Shown here piece after piece: positions 34,992 through 44,518 of a stretch of 64,000 nt of DNA. The notes beneath the pieces are model-generated. The model was given only the letters and a program-made list of their open reading frames with translations. It had not been told where the DNA came from and did not search any database. The DNA is from Gammaproteobacteria bacterium (GTDB taxonomy: Bacteria; Pseudomonadota; Gammaproteobacteria; Pseudomonadales; Pseudohongiellaceae), in contig JAJFKE010000051.1 of the NCBI GenBank assembly GCA_021773355.1, positions 186,001 through 250,000 of the forward strand. The letters run 5' to 3'. How positions within the stretch are numbered: the first letter of the stretch is position 1; the number at the start of each line of letters is the position of its first letter. Position numbers and translations under genes: made by a program.

Positions 34992-35639
34992 TCAGATTCG
35001 GTAGGTGGTTTTCTTCATTAGCTCTGACACGGTGGTCATGGCGGTTTTAATCGGCGCTGGCAGCTCAGCGGCACCGGCTTCTCGAGCCGAATCACCGTGC
35101 TGTCTCTCATCGGAGATCATTTGCGCAAGAATAGCCCTGCTTTTTACATCCTGTTCGGGTAATTGTCGCAGGTGATCTTCGAGATGTTCGCAGACCTGAT
35201 CTTCAGTCTCGGCGACAAAGCCCAAGCTCCATTTATCTCCTGCAAGTCCGGCCGCTGCACCCATGCCGAATGACAGCGTATACCACAGCGGATTCAAGAT
35301 ACTGGGTTGGCTGTCCAGTTGCTGCAATCTTTCTTCGCACCAAGCCAGATGGTCTACTTCTTCTGCCGCTGCTTGTTCCATAGACTGTCTGACATCGTTC
35401 AATGTTGCGGTTGCTGCCTGACCTTGATACAGAGCCTGGGCGCAGACCTCACCGGTATGATTTATTCGCATTAGCCCGGCGGCGTGCTTTCTATCTATTT
35501 CACTCAATTCAGCATCTTGCTGCGAAGCAGCTGGCGAGCTGCGGTGCGCGTGGCTGGACCCCGGCACACAACTACGCAGCGCCTGATCGAATTGGATCAG
35601 GCAGCGATCTAACAAACTGAGTTGTGATTTATCGGACAT
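34992..35639 (-). CDS. coq7: demethoxyubiquinone hydroxylase Coq7
   Basis: The protein has 215 aa. It is a ferritin-like di-iron enzyme: MRINHTGEVCAQALYQGQ near residue 57 and AAAEEVDHLAWCEERL near residue 90 give Glu and ExxH iron ligands, and ISDERQHGDSAREAGA near residue 180 gives the second set. It performs the last hydroxylation in ubiquinone synthesis, so the organism makes ubiquinone aerobically. It begins one base after the purD stop and should be co-transcribed with purHD. Confidence 0.95.
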   Translation of the reverse strand: MSDKSQLSLLDRCLIQFDQALRSCVPGSSHAHRSSPAASQQDAELSEIDRKHAAGLMRINHTGEVCAQALYQGQAATATLNDVRQSMEQAAAEEVDHLAWCEERLQQLDSQPSILNPLWYTLSFGMGAAAGLAGDKWSLGFVAETEDQVCEHLEDHLRQLPEQDVKSRAILAQMISDERQHGDSAREAGAAELPAPIKTAMTTVSELMKKTTYRI

Positions 35640-35640
35640 G

Positions 35641-36927
35641 CTATCCTTTTTCTCTGGCTATGGCCCTATAGGCAATATCGTTTCGATAATATACCCCATT
35701 CCACTGTATTTGATGCACTAGTTTGTATGCTTCTAGCTGTGCCTCGGAAACGCTATTGCCAAGCGCGGTCGCGCAGAGCACACGACCCCCGTTAGTTACG
35801 ATTTTGTCGTCTTGTTCAGCGGTGCCGGCATGAAAAATTTTCTGATGAGTGGCAAGTGTTTGATCGAGGCCACTTATTTCATCGCCCTTGTTATAGAAAT
35901 TTGGGTAGCCGCCAGCTGCGAGTACTACTCCCACCGCTGGTCTACTATCCCATTCGGCTGTTTCGGCATCCAGTGACTGATCCAGCGCGGCCAGACAATG
36001 CTTAACCAGATCAGATTGCAATCTCATCATCACCGGTTGCGCTTCTGGGTCCCCAAAGCGGCAATTGAACTCAACCACGTTAATTTCTCCATCTTCTGTA
36101 ATCATCAATCCTGCATAGAGAAAACCCGTATAGTCATTACCGTCCGCCGCCATGCCTGCAACGGTAGGTAAAATCACCTGATCCATTATGCGTTGGTAGA
36201 TCACATCATCCACTACTGCTGCGGGTGAATAGGCACCCATGCCCCCGGTGTTTGGACCCTTGTCGCCATTATCTCGCGCCTTGTGATCTTGCGAGGTGGC
36301 CATCGGTAATACATTGCGTCCATCTATCATGGCGATAAAGCTTGCTTCCTCACCTTCGAGAAAACCTTCGATAACGACCCGGTGTCCTGCATCACCAAAT
36401 TTGTTTCCGGAGAGCATGTCTTCAACAGCGGCAACTGCGTCATCTATCGACATTGCAACGATCACGCCTTTGCCGGCGGCGAGCCCGTCGGCCTTGATTA
36501 CTATGGGTGCGCCATTGTCTTCGATGTAGGCTTTTGCCAACTCGATATCGGTAAAGGTTTGATAAGATGCTGTGGGAATGTTGTGGCGAATAAGAAAGTC
36601 TTTAGTGAATGCTTTGGACCCTTCAAGTTGCGCGGCATTTTTTGATGGGCCAAAACAGGGAAGCTCGCGTTCCTCAAAATAGTCGACAATGCCTTTTACC
36701 AAAGGTGCCTCAGGTCCCACTATAGTGAGCCCAATATTTTCGTTGTCGGCAAAGTTTGCTAGAGCGAAAAAATCAAGTGGATCGATGGCGATATTTTCCA
36801 GCTTCGGTTCCCGTGCAGTACCTGCATTGCCCGGCGCAACATAAACTTTTTCCACGGTACCGGATTGGGCAGCCTTCCATGCCAGGGAGTGTTCCCGTCC
36901 GCCACTACCTATGACTAATACTTTCAT
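35641..36927 (-). CDS. purD: phosphoribosylamine-glycine ligase
   Basis: The protein has 428 aa with the ATP-grasp layout: N-terminal MKVLVIGSGGREHSLAWKA, GPEAPLVKGI, FGPSKNAAQLEGSKAF, IVIKADGLAAGKGVIVA, EGEEASFIAM, GPNTGGMGAYSPA and NVVEFNCRFGDPE. It makes glycinamide ribonucleotide, step two of purine synthesis. It follows purH by 29 bases, an order shared with Pseudomonas and E. coli. Confidence 0.98.
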   Translation of the reverse strand: MKVLVIGSGGREHSLAWKAAQSGTVEKVYVAPGNAGTAREPKLENIAIDPLDFFALANFADNENIGLTIVGPEAPLVKGIVDYFEERELPCFGPSKNAAQLEGSKAFTKDFLIRHNIPTASYQTFTDIELAKAYIEDNGAPIVIKADGLAAGKGVIVAMSIDDAVAAVEDMLSGNKFGDAGHRVVIEGFLEGEEASFIAMIDGRNVLPMATSQDHKARDNGDKGPNTGGMGAYSPAAVVDDVIYQRIMDQVILPTVAGMAADGNDYTGFLYAGLMITEDGEINVVEFNCRFGDPEAQPVMMRLQSDLVKHCLAALDQSLDAETAEWDSRPAVGVVLAAGGYPNFYNKGDEISGLDQTLATHQKIFHAGTAEQDDKIVTNGGRVLCATALGNSVSEAQLEAYKLVHQIQWNGVYYRNDIAYRAIAREKG

Positions 36928-36956
36928 GGGCTTGTTCTCGATGTCTTAGTATCTGA

Positions 36957-38531
36957 CTAATGACGGAAATGCCTCACAGAAGTGAATACCATAGCGATAT
37001 TGGCTTCATCCGCTGCCGCGATAACCTCGTCGTCACGCATTGAACCACCGGGTTGGATGACTGCGGTTATACCCGCCGCAGCGGCGGCATCGATACCGTC
37101 TCTAAAGGGGAAGAAGGCATCCGACGCCATCACCGAACCTGGTACTTCAAGGTTTTCATCGGCGGCCTTGATGCCGGCTATCCTGGCGCTGTAAACGCGG
37201 CTCATTTGACCGGCGCCAATACCAATAGTTTGCTTGTTCTTGCAATACACGATCGCATTTGATTTAACATATTGTGCGACTGACCAGGCAAAGAGAAGAT
37301 CGCGAATCTCATCTTCAGTCGGGGCACGGGCACTCACCACTTTCAAATCTTCGCGAGATATTTGGTGGATATCGCGGTCTTGCACCAGCAGACCACCATT
37401 CACTCGTTTGTAGTCAAGCTCGGCAGCTCTGGATTCCTTCCATTGCCCGCAGCGAAGCACTCGTACATTTTTCTTTTCTGCGGTTACCTTTAAGGCAGCT
37501 TTGGAAATTGAGGGTGCGATAATCACTTCGGTGAATTGCTGGTCTACTATCCTCTGCGCTGTCGCGGCATCTAATTCTCGATTGAAAGCGATAATGCCGC
37601 CGAAGGCCGAGGTTGGGTCGGTTTGAAAGGCTAGTTCATAGGCTTTCACCAAGGAGTCAGCTATTGCAACTCCGCAGGGGTTAGCGTGTTTAACAATGAC
37701 GCAGGCCGGCGCAGAAAAACATTTTACACATTCCAGTGCCGCATCGGTGTCTGCGATATTGTTATAGGATAGCTCTTTTCCCTGCAATTGCTCAGCAGTA
37801 CTTATGCCGGCCTCGGTGGGGTTCTTCTCTACGTAGAAAGCAGCTCTCTGATGAGGGTTTTCGCCGTAGCGCATTTCCTGCATCTTTAGAAATTGCGTAT
37901 TGAAGGTTCTGGGAAAGTTGGATTCAGCATCAATCTTGCCCCCTAGATAATTGGCAATAGCGCCATCATAGGCGGCGGTGTACTCGAAAGTTTTCACCGC
38001 CAGATCGAAACGGGTAGCCTGGTCAAGACAAGCATCATTGCTCTGAAGTAACGAAATAATGCCCGCGTAAGCTGATGGGTTCACTACAACCGCAACAAAG
38101 CGATTGTTCTTGGCGGCCGCCCTGAGCATAGTAGGACCGCCGATATCGATGTTCTCTATGGCAGTGGCTAGATCACAATCCGGCTGGGCCACCGTGGCTT
38201 CGAACGGATATAGATTGACGACCACCAGATCGATGGGAGGTATATCATGTTCTGCCATCACCGCCTGATCTTGATCGCGCCTGGCCAGTATCCCACCATG
38301 AACTTTCGGGTGCAGCGTCTTGACTCTGCCGTCCATCATTTCCGGAAACCCGGTATATTCGGAAATTTCCACGGCAGGTATATTCTCTGCAGTTAGCAGT
38401 TTATAGGTGCCACCAGTTGAGAGAATTTCGATATTAAGTTTATGTAATGCTTTAGCGAAGGGAACAATGCCAGTCTTGTCGGAAACACTTATCAATGCAC
38501 GACGAATGGCAGCAGAGTTTTCTGTTGTCAT
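36957..38531 (-). CDS. purH: bifunctional AICAR transformylase / IMP cyclohydrolase
   Basis: The protein has 524 aa from the ATG giving MTTENSAAIRRALISVSDK, which matches the family; 14 codons upstream are rejected. The IMP cyclohydrolase domain (1-200) has STGGTYKLL, GFPEMMDGRVKTLHPK and FTYTAAYD-like segments. The transformylase domain has RYGENPHQRAAFY, CVIVKHANPCGVA with the catalytic Lys-His, FGGIIAFNRE and DAFFPFRDGID. It completes IMP synthesis. It lies downstream of dusB-fis on the same strand. Confidence 0.98.
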   Translation of the reverse strand: MTTENSAAIRRALISVSDKTGIVPFAKALHKLNIEILSTGGTYKLLTAENIPAVEISEYTGFPEMMDGRVKTLHPKVHGGILARRDQDQAVMAEHDIPPIDLVVVNLYPFEATVAQPDCDLATAIENIDIGGPTMLRAAAKNNRFVAVVVNPSAYAGIISLLQSNDACLDQATRFDLAVKTFEYTAAYDGAIANYLGGKIDAESNFPRTFNTQFLKMQEMRYGENPHQRAAFYVEKNPTEAGISTAEQLQGKELSYNNIADTDAALECVKCFSAPACVIVKHANPCGVAIADSLVKAYELAFQTDPTSAFGGIIAFNRELDAATAQRIVDQQFTEVIIAPSISKAALKVTAEKKNVRVLRCGQWKESRAAELDYKRVNGGLLVQDRDIHQISREDLKVVSARAPTEDEIRDLLFAWSVAQYVKSNAIVYCKNKQTIGIGAGQMSRVYSARIAGIKAADENLEVPGSVMASDAFFPFRDGIDAAAAAGITAVIQPGGSMRDDEVIAAADEANIAMVFTSVRHFRH

Positions 38532-38651
38532 AGGGCTATCTTTGCTTATAGGGCGTAGTTTGTGTTGATGCAAAACCAGCGTTCTAGATTCAAGCTACTT
38601 TGCTGAATAAATTCAAATGAGCGTAGATTCCAGCCAGCTGATCGATGGAAA

Positions 38652-38954
38652 TTACAGTAAACCGTATTGTTTTAATTTGGTGCGTAGCGTACCACGGTTC
38701 AAACCTAGCATGATAGATGCCTTGCTTTGATTGTTGCCGCAATTGCGCATAACCGCCTCTATTAGAGGCGCTTCAACTTCAGCCATAACCATTTGGTGCA
38801 AATCGGTAACGGGTTCATCTTCGATGTGTTGAAAATAGCGGCCTAGTGCTCGCTCTACTTCCGACCTAAGAGTGCTTTCCTGGTGTACCTGCTGAGTTTT
38901 TTCCTGCACAGGCAGTGGGTCGAGACGGTTGCTGATATTATCAAACTTATTCAC
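38652..38954 (-). CDS. fis: nucleoid protein Fis
   Basis: The protein has 100 aa, close to the 98 aa of E. coli Fis. The C-terminal helix-turn-helix region VEAPLIEAVMRNCGNNQSKA followed by LGLNRGTLRTKLKQYGLL is nearly the family consensus. It bends DNA and regulates growth-rate-dependent genes. Its start overlaps the dusB stop by four bases (ATGA), the classical dusB-fis operon. Confidence 0.98.
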   Translation of the reverse strand: MNKFDNISNRLDPLPVQEKTQQVHQESTLRSEVERALGRYFQHIEDEPVTDLHQMVMAEVEAPLIEAVMRNCGNNQSKASIMLGLNRGTLRTKLKQYGLL

Positions 38955-39943
38955 GCGGCCTCAGCTCCTATGTCTTCATCCAGGATTGTAAAATACTCAT
39001 GAATACGGTCGAATTGCTCGGCTGGGGCTTTAATATTGTTGAAGTGTTTCATAAATTCGCGTGATTCTAATAATTCTTTTACATACGCTGCAACATGCTT
39101 ACGTGCATACCATACTCCTTTCACGTCTCCATAGAAACCATGAAGTTTCATTAGATGTGAAATGATTATATCGTGTCGGTCCGGTAGACTAATTTGAGGA
39201 AGTAATTTTCCGCTTTCAAGATAATATTCAATTTCCCGAAAAATCCAAGGTCTACCCTGTGCCGACCGGCCAATCATAACTCCGTCTACTTGTGTTTGCC
39301 GTATAACCGCTGCAGCCTTCAGCGGTGAATCGATATCGCCATTAGCTATAACTGGAATGGACACGGACTGCTTAATGGCGGCGATAGTGTCGTATTCCGC
39401 CTCTCCTTTGAATCGACACTCGCGAGTTCTGCCATGTACCGTTAGTAACTGAATTCCACACTGTTCCGCTATTTTTGCAATTTCTACACCGTTTCTGGAT
39501 TCTGGACTCCAACCCGTGCGGATTTTTAGCGTGACAGGCACGTCAACACGATTGACAACTTCTTTCAGGATTCGACTTACTAGTTTTCTGTCTTTCAGCA
39601 GCGCTGAACCGGCAGCCTTTTTCAGTACTTTCTTTGCCGGGCAACCCATATTGATATCGATGGCGTTAGCGCCTAACTCTGCGTTGAGTGCGGCAGCTTC
39701 CGCCATTAGTTGGGGATCGGAACCGGCAATCTGTACAACATGAGGGCCAGTATTGCTTGGTTTAATTCTCTTTAGACGATTGCGTTCGTTGTGCCATAAC
39801 TCAGAATTGCTGGTAAGCATTTCTGCAATGGTCAATCCGGCTCCCTGGTCTGCGCAAATCTCTCGAAAAGGGGTGTCGCTGACACCTACCATTGGCGCCA
39901 GGAAAAGAGAATTTTTCAGTTGATAGGGGCCGATGTTTATCAT
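38951..39943 (-). CDS. dusB: tRNA-dihydrouridine synthase B
   Basis: The protein has 330 aa. The flavin TIM-barrel signature is LFLAPMVGVSDTPFREI, then SEMLTSN-like AEMLTSNSEL, QIAGSDPQLMAEAA, DINMGCPAKKVLKKAAGSAL with the catalytic Cys, KIRTGWSPESR, VHGRTRECRFKG and VIANGDIDSP. It reduces uridines in the tRNA D-loop. It is the upstream partner of fis and lies downstream of prmA and a DUF3426 gene. Confidence 0.96.
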   Translation of the reverse strand: MINIGPYQLKNSLFLAPMVGVSDTPFREICADQGAGLTIAEMLTSNSELWHNERNRLKRIKPSNTGPHVVQIAGSDPQLMAEAAALNAELGANAIDINMGCPAKKVLKKAAGSALLKDRKLVSRILKEVVNRVDVPVTLKIRTGWSPESRNGVEIAKIAEQCGIQLLTVHGRTRECRFKGEAEYDTIAAIKQSVSIPVIANGDIDSPLKAAAVIRQTQVDGVMIGRSAQGRPWIFREIEYYLESGKLLPQISLPDRHDIIISHLMKLHGFYGDVKGVWYARKHVAAYVKELLESREFMKHFNNIKAPAEQFDRIHEYFTILDEDIGAEAA

Positions 39944-40071
39944 TTTTTTTGCTGAGGCAGAACATTTTTCAAGGCTGGCTATGATAGCGGGGACGCTTAT
40001 CCAGTTAAAGCAGTATTGTAAATTTTTCTTTGCTTTGGTGGCCGGCTACAGCAGGGCTGCAGGAGAAGCAA

Positions 40072-42126
40072 TCAGGGCAGCCTAAAAGCTAAAGTGTAGT
40101 TAACAGCGCCCGGTCCTGGATCCATAATTGCCAAATTAATTTGTACCGGCGTCATTACCGGCATCAAGCTAAATGATTGTAGTTCGGGGTCTAGATATTC
40201 TGCGACAGCAAACTCTCTTAACGCGATGACACTGTTCTCCGCACTGTTGAAGCTTAGTATCAGGACGGGAAACGCCTGAGGAAAAGCTGCCGTGTTTCTA
40301 ATGATAGTATTTACCATCAGGCCATTGCTTAACTCAGGGTGACTACGCACCGTTAAGTTGTCGCTGCGAATAGCATCGATGTCGGAGTACTGCGGAAGGT
40401 CACAGCTCAGGTAGCCGCAGGCAAATTCATAGAAAGGGCGAATCTGGGCAAGCTGACTGTAAACATCCATGCGTTGCCATAAATACTGTGCACTCAATAG
40501 CGCGGCCAGTAATATTACCGTCAGAAACAATAGGATGCTTCGCAGCAAACGGCTCTCTTTTCTCTGAAGTAACTCAACCGGAGTAGACATTTTGCCCAAC
40601 GCCGCCAGGTTTTCTTGCGGGATTGCCTCCAGTGCATCTTCATCTTCTAGTTCGGTTTCCAGCGCTCTCGCTCGAATGGCTTCTGTGGATTCTTCCTCTA
40701 TGTTTTGCTCAGTCTGAGATTCGACTCTTTGCTCCGTGTCGACAGACACATGATCTGGTTCTATTTCATCGCTCTTGTTCTGTTCAGACCATTCTTCCTC
40801 AATGCTTGGCTGACTGATTTCCACTTCAGGATCAGCCAGACCTGTGCTTTCCATCGGGTCTTGCGATTGTGATGAATCAGTTGCTGAAAAGGAATCCCGC
40901 TGCAAAAACTGGTCATATTCATCAGTGCCTGCAAAGGAGTGGGGACTGTCCAGAGCAGACCAATCCAGTAGCGATGATTTCTGAGCCGCTGAAGTTGTAT
41001 CAGAATCAGGGTTATAGCCGGCCTCATTTTGGTAACTATTTTCCCCAGCTTCCAGCCAGGATTGATGGCTCTGCGCAGGAAGCGAGCTGTGCAGCAATTC
41101 AATAGCTGTTGGGTTCACTTCACTGGTTTCCAAGGAATCCGTTACCGTGATTTTGTCATCCCCAACCTCTTGCTCCGCTGCCGTTCTGTTGAGAACGGTC
41201 CAATTCAAGTCCGTCGAAGGAAGAGATTCCTCGTTTAATTCGGTGGCTACGGTGTTTAGGAACTCTAGGTCGCTATGACCCCAATCCTCTCGCATCTGTT
41301 GGTTCGAAGCTGATTCTATATCTTCGTCCTTGAGTTGCTCGAATTCAAATCTGTCGCCAAGCTGCCGAGCTTGTGCTTTCTCTAATTCTGCTTCTGTTGT
41401 CTTGTCATTGGCTGAATTTACGGTCGAGCTTGAAGCGGTGCTTTGAAAAGAGGGCTTATAGCTAAATGACGCAGACAGATTAATACCTACGAATGGAGGC
41501 TCATGCTGCGACGGCGATTGCGCGGCTTGCTCGAGATATTGTTTTAGTGGTTCTTCCGCGTCAGCTGTAACAGCTTCGGCTGGGGTTTCGTCTCCCTCAG
41601 ACTCGAAGGATTCTAATACATCACTTTCCGAGCTGCTGACATCTGGTCCTTCAGTGCTTTCTCTGTTTGTTGCACTGTCTACTTGCCTTGCTCTTTCTTC
41701 CTCACGGTACGGTTCCGCGTTAATGGCTGCCTCTGCCGCAGAAGTGTCTTCTCTTTCATGTAGTTCTTCCACTACAGTCGTGTAGAAGTCCTCACTTACG
41801 GTTTCTGCCTGTTCCAATTCTTGGAGAAGTTCCCGTTCATCTTTGGTCTTTGCTGCTTCTGCTGCTGGATTTGCCGTAGCGGTCAATGCACTTCTGGTCA
41901 GGAAGCTGGATGGGTCGAAGAACTCTTGTGGGTCGTTGCCTACAAAAACCGATTCGGCCTGGTTGTGGATGGAATTACCTTCGGGGTCATCAAGAAAATT
42001 TTCCGTAGCTTCGAATACATTCAAGCAGGCGCCGCAACGTACTCTACCTTCCGCAGCTTCCAGCACCCGAGAATTGATGTTGAAAGTGGATTCGCAAGTA
42101 GGACACTGAGTAACATTGAATGACAT
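40072..42126 (-). CDS. zinc-ribbon and DUF3426-domain membrane protein, unusually long acidic linker
   Basis: The protein has 684 aa. An N-terminal zinc ribbon (CPTCESTF and VRCGACLNVF, two CXXC pairs) is followed by about 470 residues of acidic, Ser/Glu/Gln-rich, apparently disordered sequence. One transmembrane helix (SILLFLTVILLAALLSAQYL, about 525-545) comes next, then a DUF3426 C-terminal domain of about 135 residues with two cysteines near FACGYLSCDLP. Relatives in Pseudomonas at this locus (between prmA and dusB) have a much shorter linker as I recall. Function unknown; it may relate to envelope or translation stress. Confidence 0.85.
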   Translation of the reverse strand: MSFNVTQCPTCESTFNINSRVLEAAEGRVRCGACLNVFEATENFLDDPEGNSIHNQAESVFVGNDPQEFFDPSSFLTRSALTATANPAAEAAKTKDERELLQELEQAETVSEDFYTTVVEELHEREDTSAAEAAINAEPYREEERARQVDSATNRESTEGPDVSSSESDVLESFESEGDETPAEAVTADAEEPLKQYLEQAAQSPSQHEPPFVGINLSASFSYKPSFQSTASSSTVNSANDKTTEAELEKAQARQLGDRFEFEQLKDEDIESASNQQMREDWGHSDLEFLNTVATELNEESLPSTDLNWTVLNRTAAEQEVGDDKITVTDSLETSEVNPTAIELLHSSLPAQSHQSWLEAGENSYQNEAGYNPDSDTTSAAQKSSLLDWSALDSPHSFAGTDEYDQFLQRDSFSATDSSQSQDPMESTGLADPEVEISQPSIEEEWSEQNKSDEIEPDHVSVDTEQRVESQTEQNIEEESTEAIRARALETELEDEDALEAIPQENLAALGKMSTPVELLQRKESRLLRSILLFLTVILLAALLSAQYLWQRMDVYSQLAQIRPFYEFACGYLSCDLPQYSDIDAIRSDNLTVRSHPELSNGLMVNTIIRNTAAFPQAFPVLILSFNSAENSVIALREFAVAEYLDPELQSFSLMPVMTPVQINLAIMDPGPGAVNYTLAFRLP

Positions 42127-42185
42127 TCGGTGGTACTTCGGATAGATGGTTTGTCGAGTTGATAAACGGATTGTAGGTGAATCCT

Positions 42186-43106
42186 CTAGTCTTGCCTACA
42201 GGCAGCGTAATACTCATTTCGAATGCCGCTGAGTCGCGTCCATTCCTCCTTTAGCTCAGCATCGTCCATTGTAAACCAGGGGGAGTAACGCTTTAGTAGT
42301 TGGCTGGTCTGTTCATTCAGAATCCCAGAAAGGACAATTTTACCGTTGGATTTAAGCAGATGGGCAAAATTTTCGGCTAATTGCAGCAGTGGCTCTGCCA
42401 ATATGTTGGCAATAAGAATGTCGGCTTTTTGTTGCCGGATTTCACCTGGAAGCTGCTCAGGAAGATAGCAGCTGATTACACCTTGGGGAATGTTGTTTCG
42501 TTTTGCATTTTCCTGGGTCGCCGTAATTGCCTGTGGATCATTGTCCACTGCGATAACCTGTGACGCACCCAGCAGAGCAGCGGCAATGGCTAAAATGCCT
42601 GACCCACAGCCATAATCGATGACAGTGTTATTTTTTTGAATTTCCCGTTCCAGCCATTGCAGGCAGAGACTGGTGGTGGCGTGACTGCCGCTGCCGAACG
42701 CCAGACCTGGGTCCAGCATGATATTAATTGCTTCAGGATTCGGTGGCTGCTCCCAGCTTGGACATACCCATAGTCGTTTGCCAAATTGCATAGCTTTGAA
42801 ATCTGCCATCCACGACCGTTCCCATACCTCGTCCTCAAGAATATCCAGTGTTAGATCGTCCAGCTTCGCTAGCGCTGGATGTTGTTTCAATAAAAACAGC
42901 AGGGCGTTGAGGTTTACCTCACGATCGAAAAGGCAGAGTAGATAAACATGATCCCATAAAGGTGTGCTACCTGGCTCTTTTTGAAAGACCGGTTGATCTT
43001 CAGCATCCAGGTAGCTAATTGACAGCCCGCCATGATCAAGCAGAAGTTGCTCTAGGGGTTCAAGTTGATCAGGTCGCACCCGAACCCTAAGCTGTTGCCA
43101 TGACAT
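42186..43106 (-). CDS. prmA: ribosomal protein L11 methyltransferase
   Basis: The protein has 306 aa. The N-terminal substrate domain starts MSWQQLRVRVRPDQLEPLEQ. The SAM domain has LDPGLAFGSGSHATTSLCLQ near residue 132, VIDYGCGSGILAIAA near residue 158, VDNDPQAITATQENAKRN and the catalytic-loop NILAEPLLQLA. It methylates ribosomal protein L11. It is 36 bases from accC and in the same transcript; the gap contains a solitary end of an inverted-repeat element. Confidence 0.96.
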   Translation of the reverse strand: MSWQQLRVRVRPDQLEPLEQLLLDHGGLSISYLDAEDQPVFQKEPGSTPLWDHVYLLCLFDREVNLNALLFLLKQHPALAKLDDLTLDILEDEVWERSWMADFKAMQFGKRLWVCPSWEQPPNPEAINIMLDPGLAFGSGSHATTSLCLQWLEREIQKNNTVIDYGCGSGILAIAAALLGASQVIAVDNDPQAITATQENAKRNNIPQGVISCYLPEQLPGEIRQQKADILIANILAEPLLQLAENFAHLLKSNGKIVLSGILNEQTSQLLKRYSPWFTMDDAELKEEWTRLSGIRNEYYAACRQD

Positions 43107-43134
43107 AGTGGGAAAACTCGCGCAGAGGTAATTT

Positions 43135-43154
43135 GGAGTTAATCAGAGACTCCC
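43135..43154. repeat. solitary inverted-repeat end at the accC 3' terminus
   Basis: GGAGTTAATCAGAGACTCCC matches the right end of the element at 14887-15050 at 18 of 20 positions, and the preceding TTT also matches. TA follows at 43155-43156. No partner end lies nearby: prmA begins 28 bases further down. It therefore looks like the scar of a deleted element. It supplies the final codons and stop of accC. Confidence 0.65.
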
Positions 43155-44486
43155 TAGCTTCTTTTCCAGATAATGAATATTGACGCAGCCTTGCTGAAAT
43201 TCGGCGTCTCGAACAAGGTCTCGTTGCAAGGGTATATTGCTGCGAATACCGTCAATTAACATTTCGTCCAAGGCAATCTGCATGCGCATAAGCGCTTGCT
43301 CGCGGGTATCTCCGTGGCAGATTAATTTGGCGATAAGCGAATCGTAGTAAGGCGGTACACTGTAGCCGCTGTAAAGATGGGAATCGACTCGAACTCCGTT
43401 GCCACCAGGAGCATGGAAAAGTTTCACCTTGCCAGGGCTGGGCATGAAAGTGACTGGATCTTCTGCATTAATGCGACATTCAAAGGCATGTCCACGTATT
43501 TGAATGTCTTCTTGTGTTATTGAAAGAGGTTCACCACCGGCAATTCGTAGCCCTTCTTTCACAATGTCTACGCCAGTGACCATTTCTGTGACAGGGTGTT
43601 CAACTTGTATGCGGGTATTCATTTCAATAAAATAAAAACCTTCGTCTTCATATAAAAATTCTAATGTGCCGGCTCCACGATAGTTCAAATTTTTGCAAGC
43701 TTGGACACAAGTTTCCGCCACTTCCCTGCGAATATGATCGGGAATTCCCGGCGCAGGTGCTTCTTCTAATACTTTTTGATGACGTCGTTGCAGTGAGCAA
43801 TCTCGATCACCTAAATGGATGGCATTGCCTAGCCCATCACCTATGACCTGAATCTCAACATGGCGAGGATTTTCCAAGAATTTCTCCAGGTATACCACGC
43901 CGCTACCGAAGAATGATTTGGCTTCGGACTGGGTCACGAAAATAGCTTTTAGCAGAGCGGCCTCATTGTGGACCACACGCATGCCACGTCCACCGCCGCC
44001 AGCGGCAGCCTTTATAATCACTGGATAGCCAATCTCTTTCGCCATTGCCAGCGTACGCTCTTTGTTGTCGTCTAACGGGCCATTGGAGCCCGGCACGGTT
44101 GGGACTCCGGCTTCACGCATGACATCGATAGCGGATACTTTGTCACCCATCAGTCGGATAGTATCTGCGGAAGGACCTATAAAGACAAAACCACTATTCT
44201 CAACCTGTTCGGCAAAGTCGGCGTTTTCTGACAGGAAACCATAGCCAGGATGTACCGCATCGGCATCAGTTACTTCCATGGCAGATATAATAGCAGGGGT
44301 ATTTAAATAGCTTTCAGTTGGGCTAGGGGGACCAATGCAGACAGACTCATCGGACAGGCGAACATGCATAAGGTCCCGGTCCGCAGTTGAATGCACGGCT
44401 ACGGTTTTAATACCCAGCTCTTTGCAAGATCGCAGTACCCGTAGGGCTATTTCACCACGATTTGCTATTAAGACTTTTTCAAGCAT
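43143..44486 (-). CDS. accC: acetyl-CoA carboxylase, biotin carboxylase subunit
   Basis: The protein has 447 aa. The ATP-grasp biotin carboxylase pattern is complete: LEKVLIANRGEIALRVLR, HPGYGFLSENADFA, GDKVSAIDVM, VIIKAAAGGGGRGMRVV, EKFLENPRHVEIQVIGD, DCSLQRRHQKVLEEAPAPG, FIEMNTRIQVEHPVTE and GHAFECRINAEDP. It carboxylates biotin on AccB. E. coli AccC ends a few residues later; here the end NIHYLEKKLGSL and the stop come from a repeat-element end. Confidence 0.98.
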   Translation of the reverse strand: MLEKVLIANRGEIALRVLRSCKELGIKTVAVHSTADRDLMHVRLSDESVCIGPPSPTESYLNTPAIISAMEVTDADAVHPGYGFLSENADFAEQVENSGFVFIGPSADTIRLMGDKVSAIDVMREAGVPTVPGSNGPLDDNKERTLAMAKEIGYPVIIKAAAGGGGRGMRVVHNEAALLKAIFVTQSEAKSFFGSGVVYLEKFLENPRHVEIQVIGDGLGNAIHLGDRDCSLQRRHQKVLEEAPAPGIPDHIRREVAETCVQACKNLNYRGAGTLEFLYEDEGFYFIEMNTRIQVEHPVTEMVTGVDIVKEGLRIAGGEPLSITQEDIQIRGHAFECRINAEDPVTFMPSPGKVKLFHAPGGNGVRVDSHLYSGYSVPPYYDSLIAKLICHGDTREQALMRMQIALDEMLIDGIRSNIPLQRDLVRDAEFQQGCVNIHYLEKKLGSL

Positions 44487-44518
44487 GTAGCAATTTCCTG
44501 AGGTAGATTTGCCGTGAA

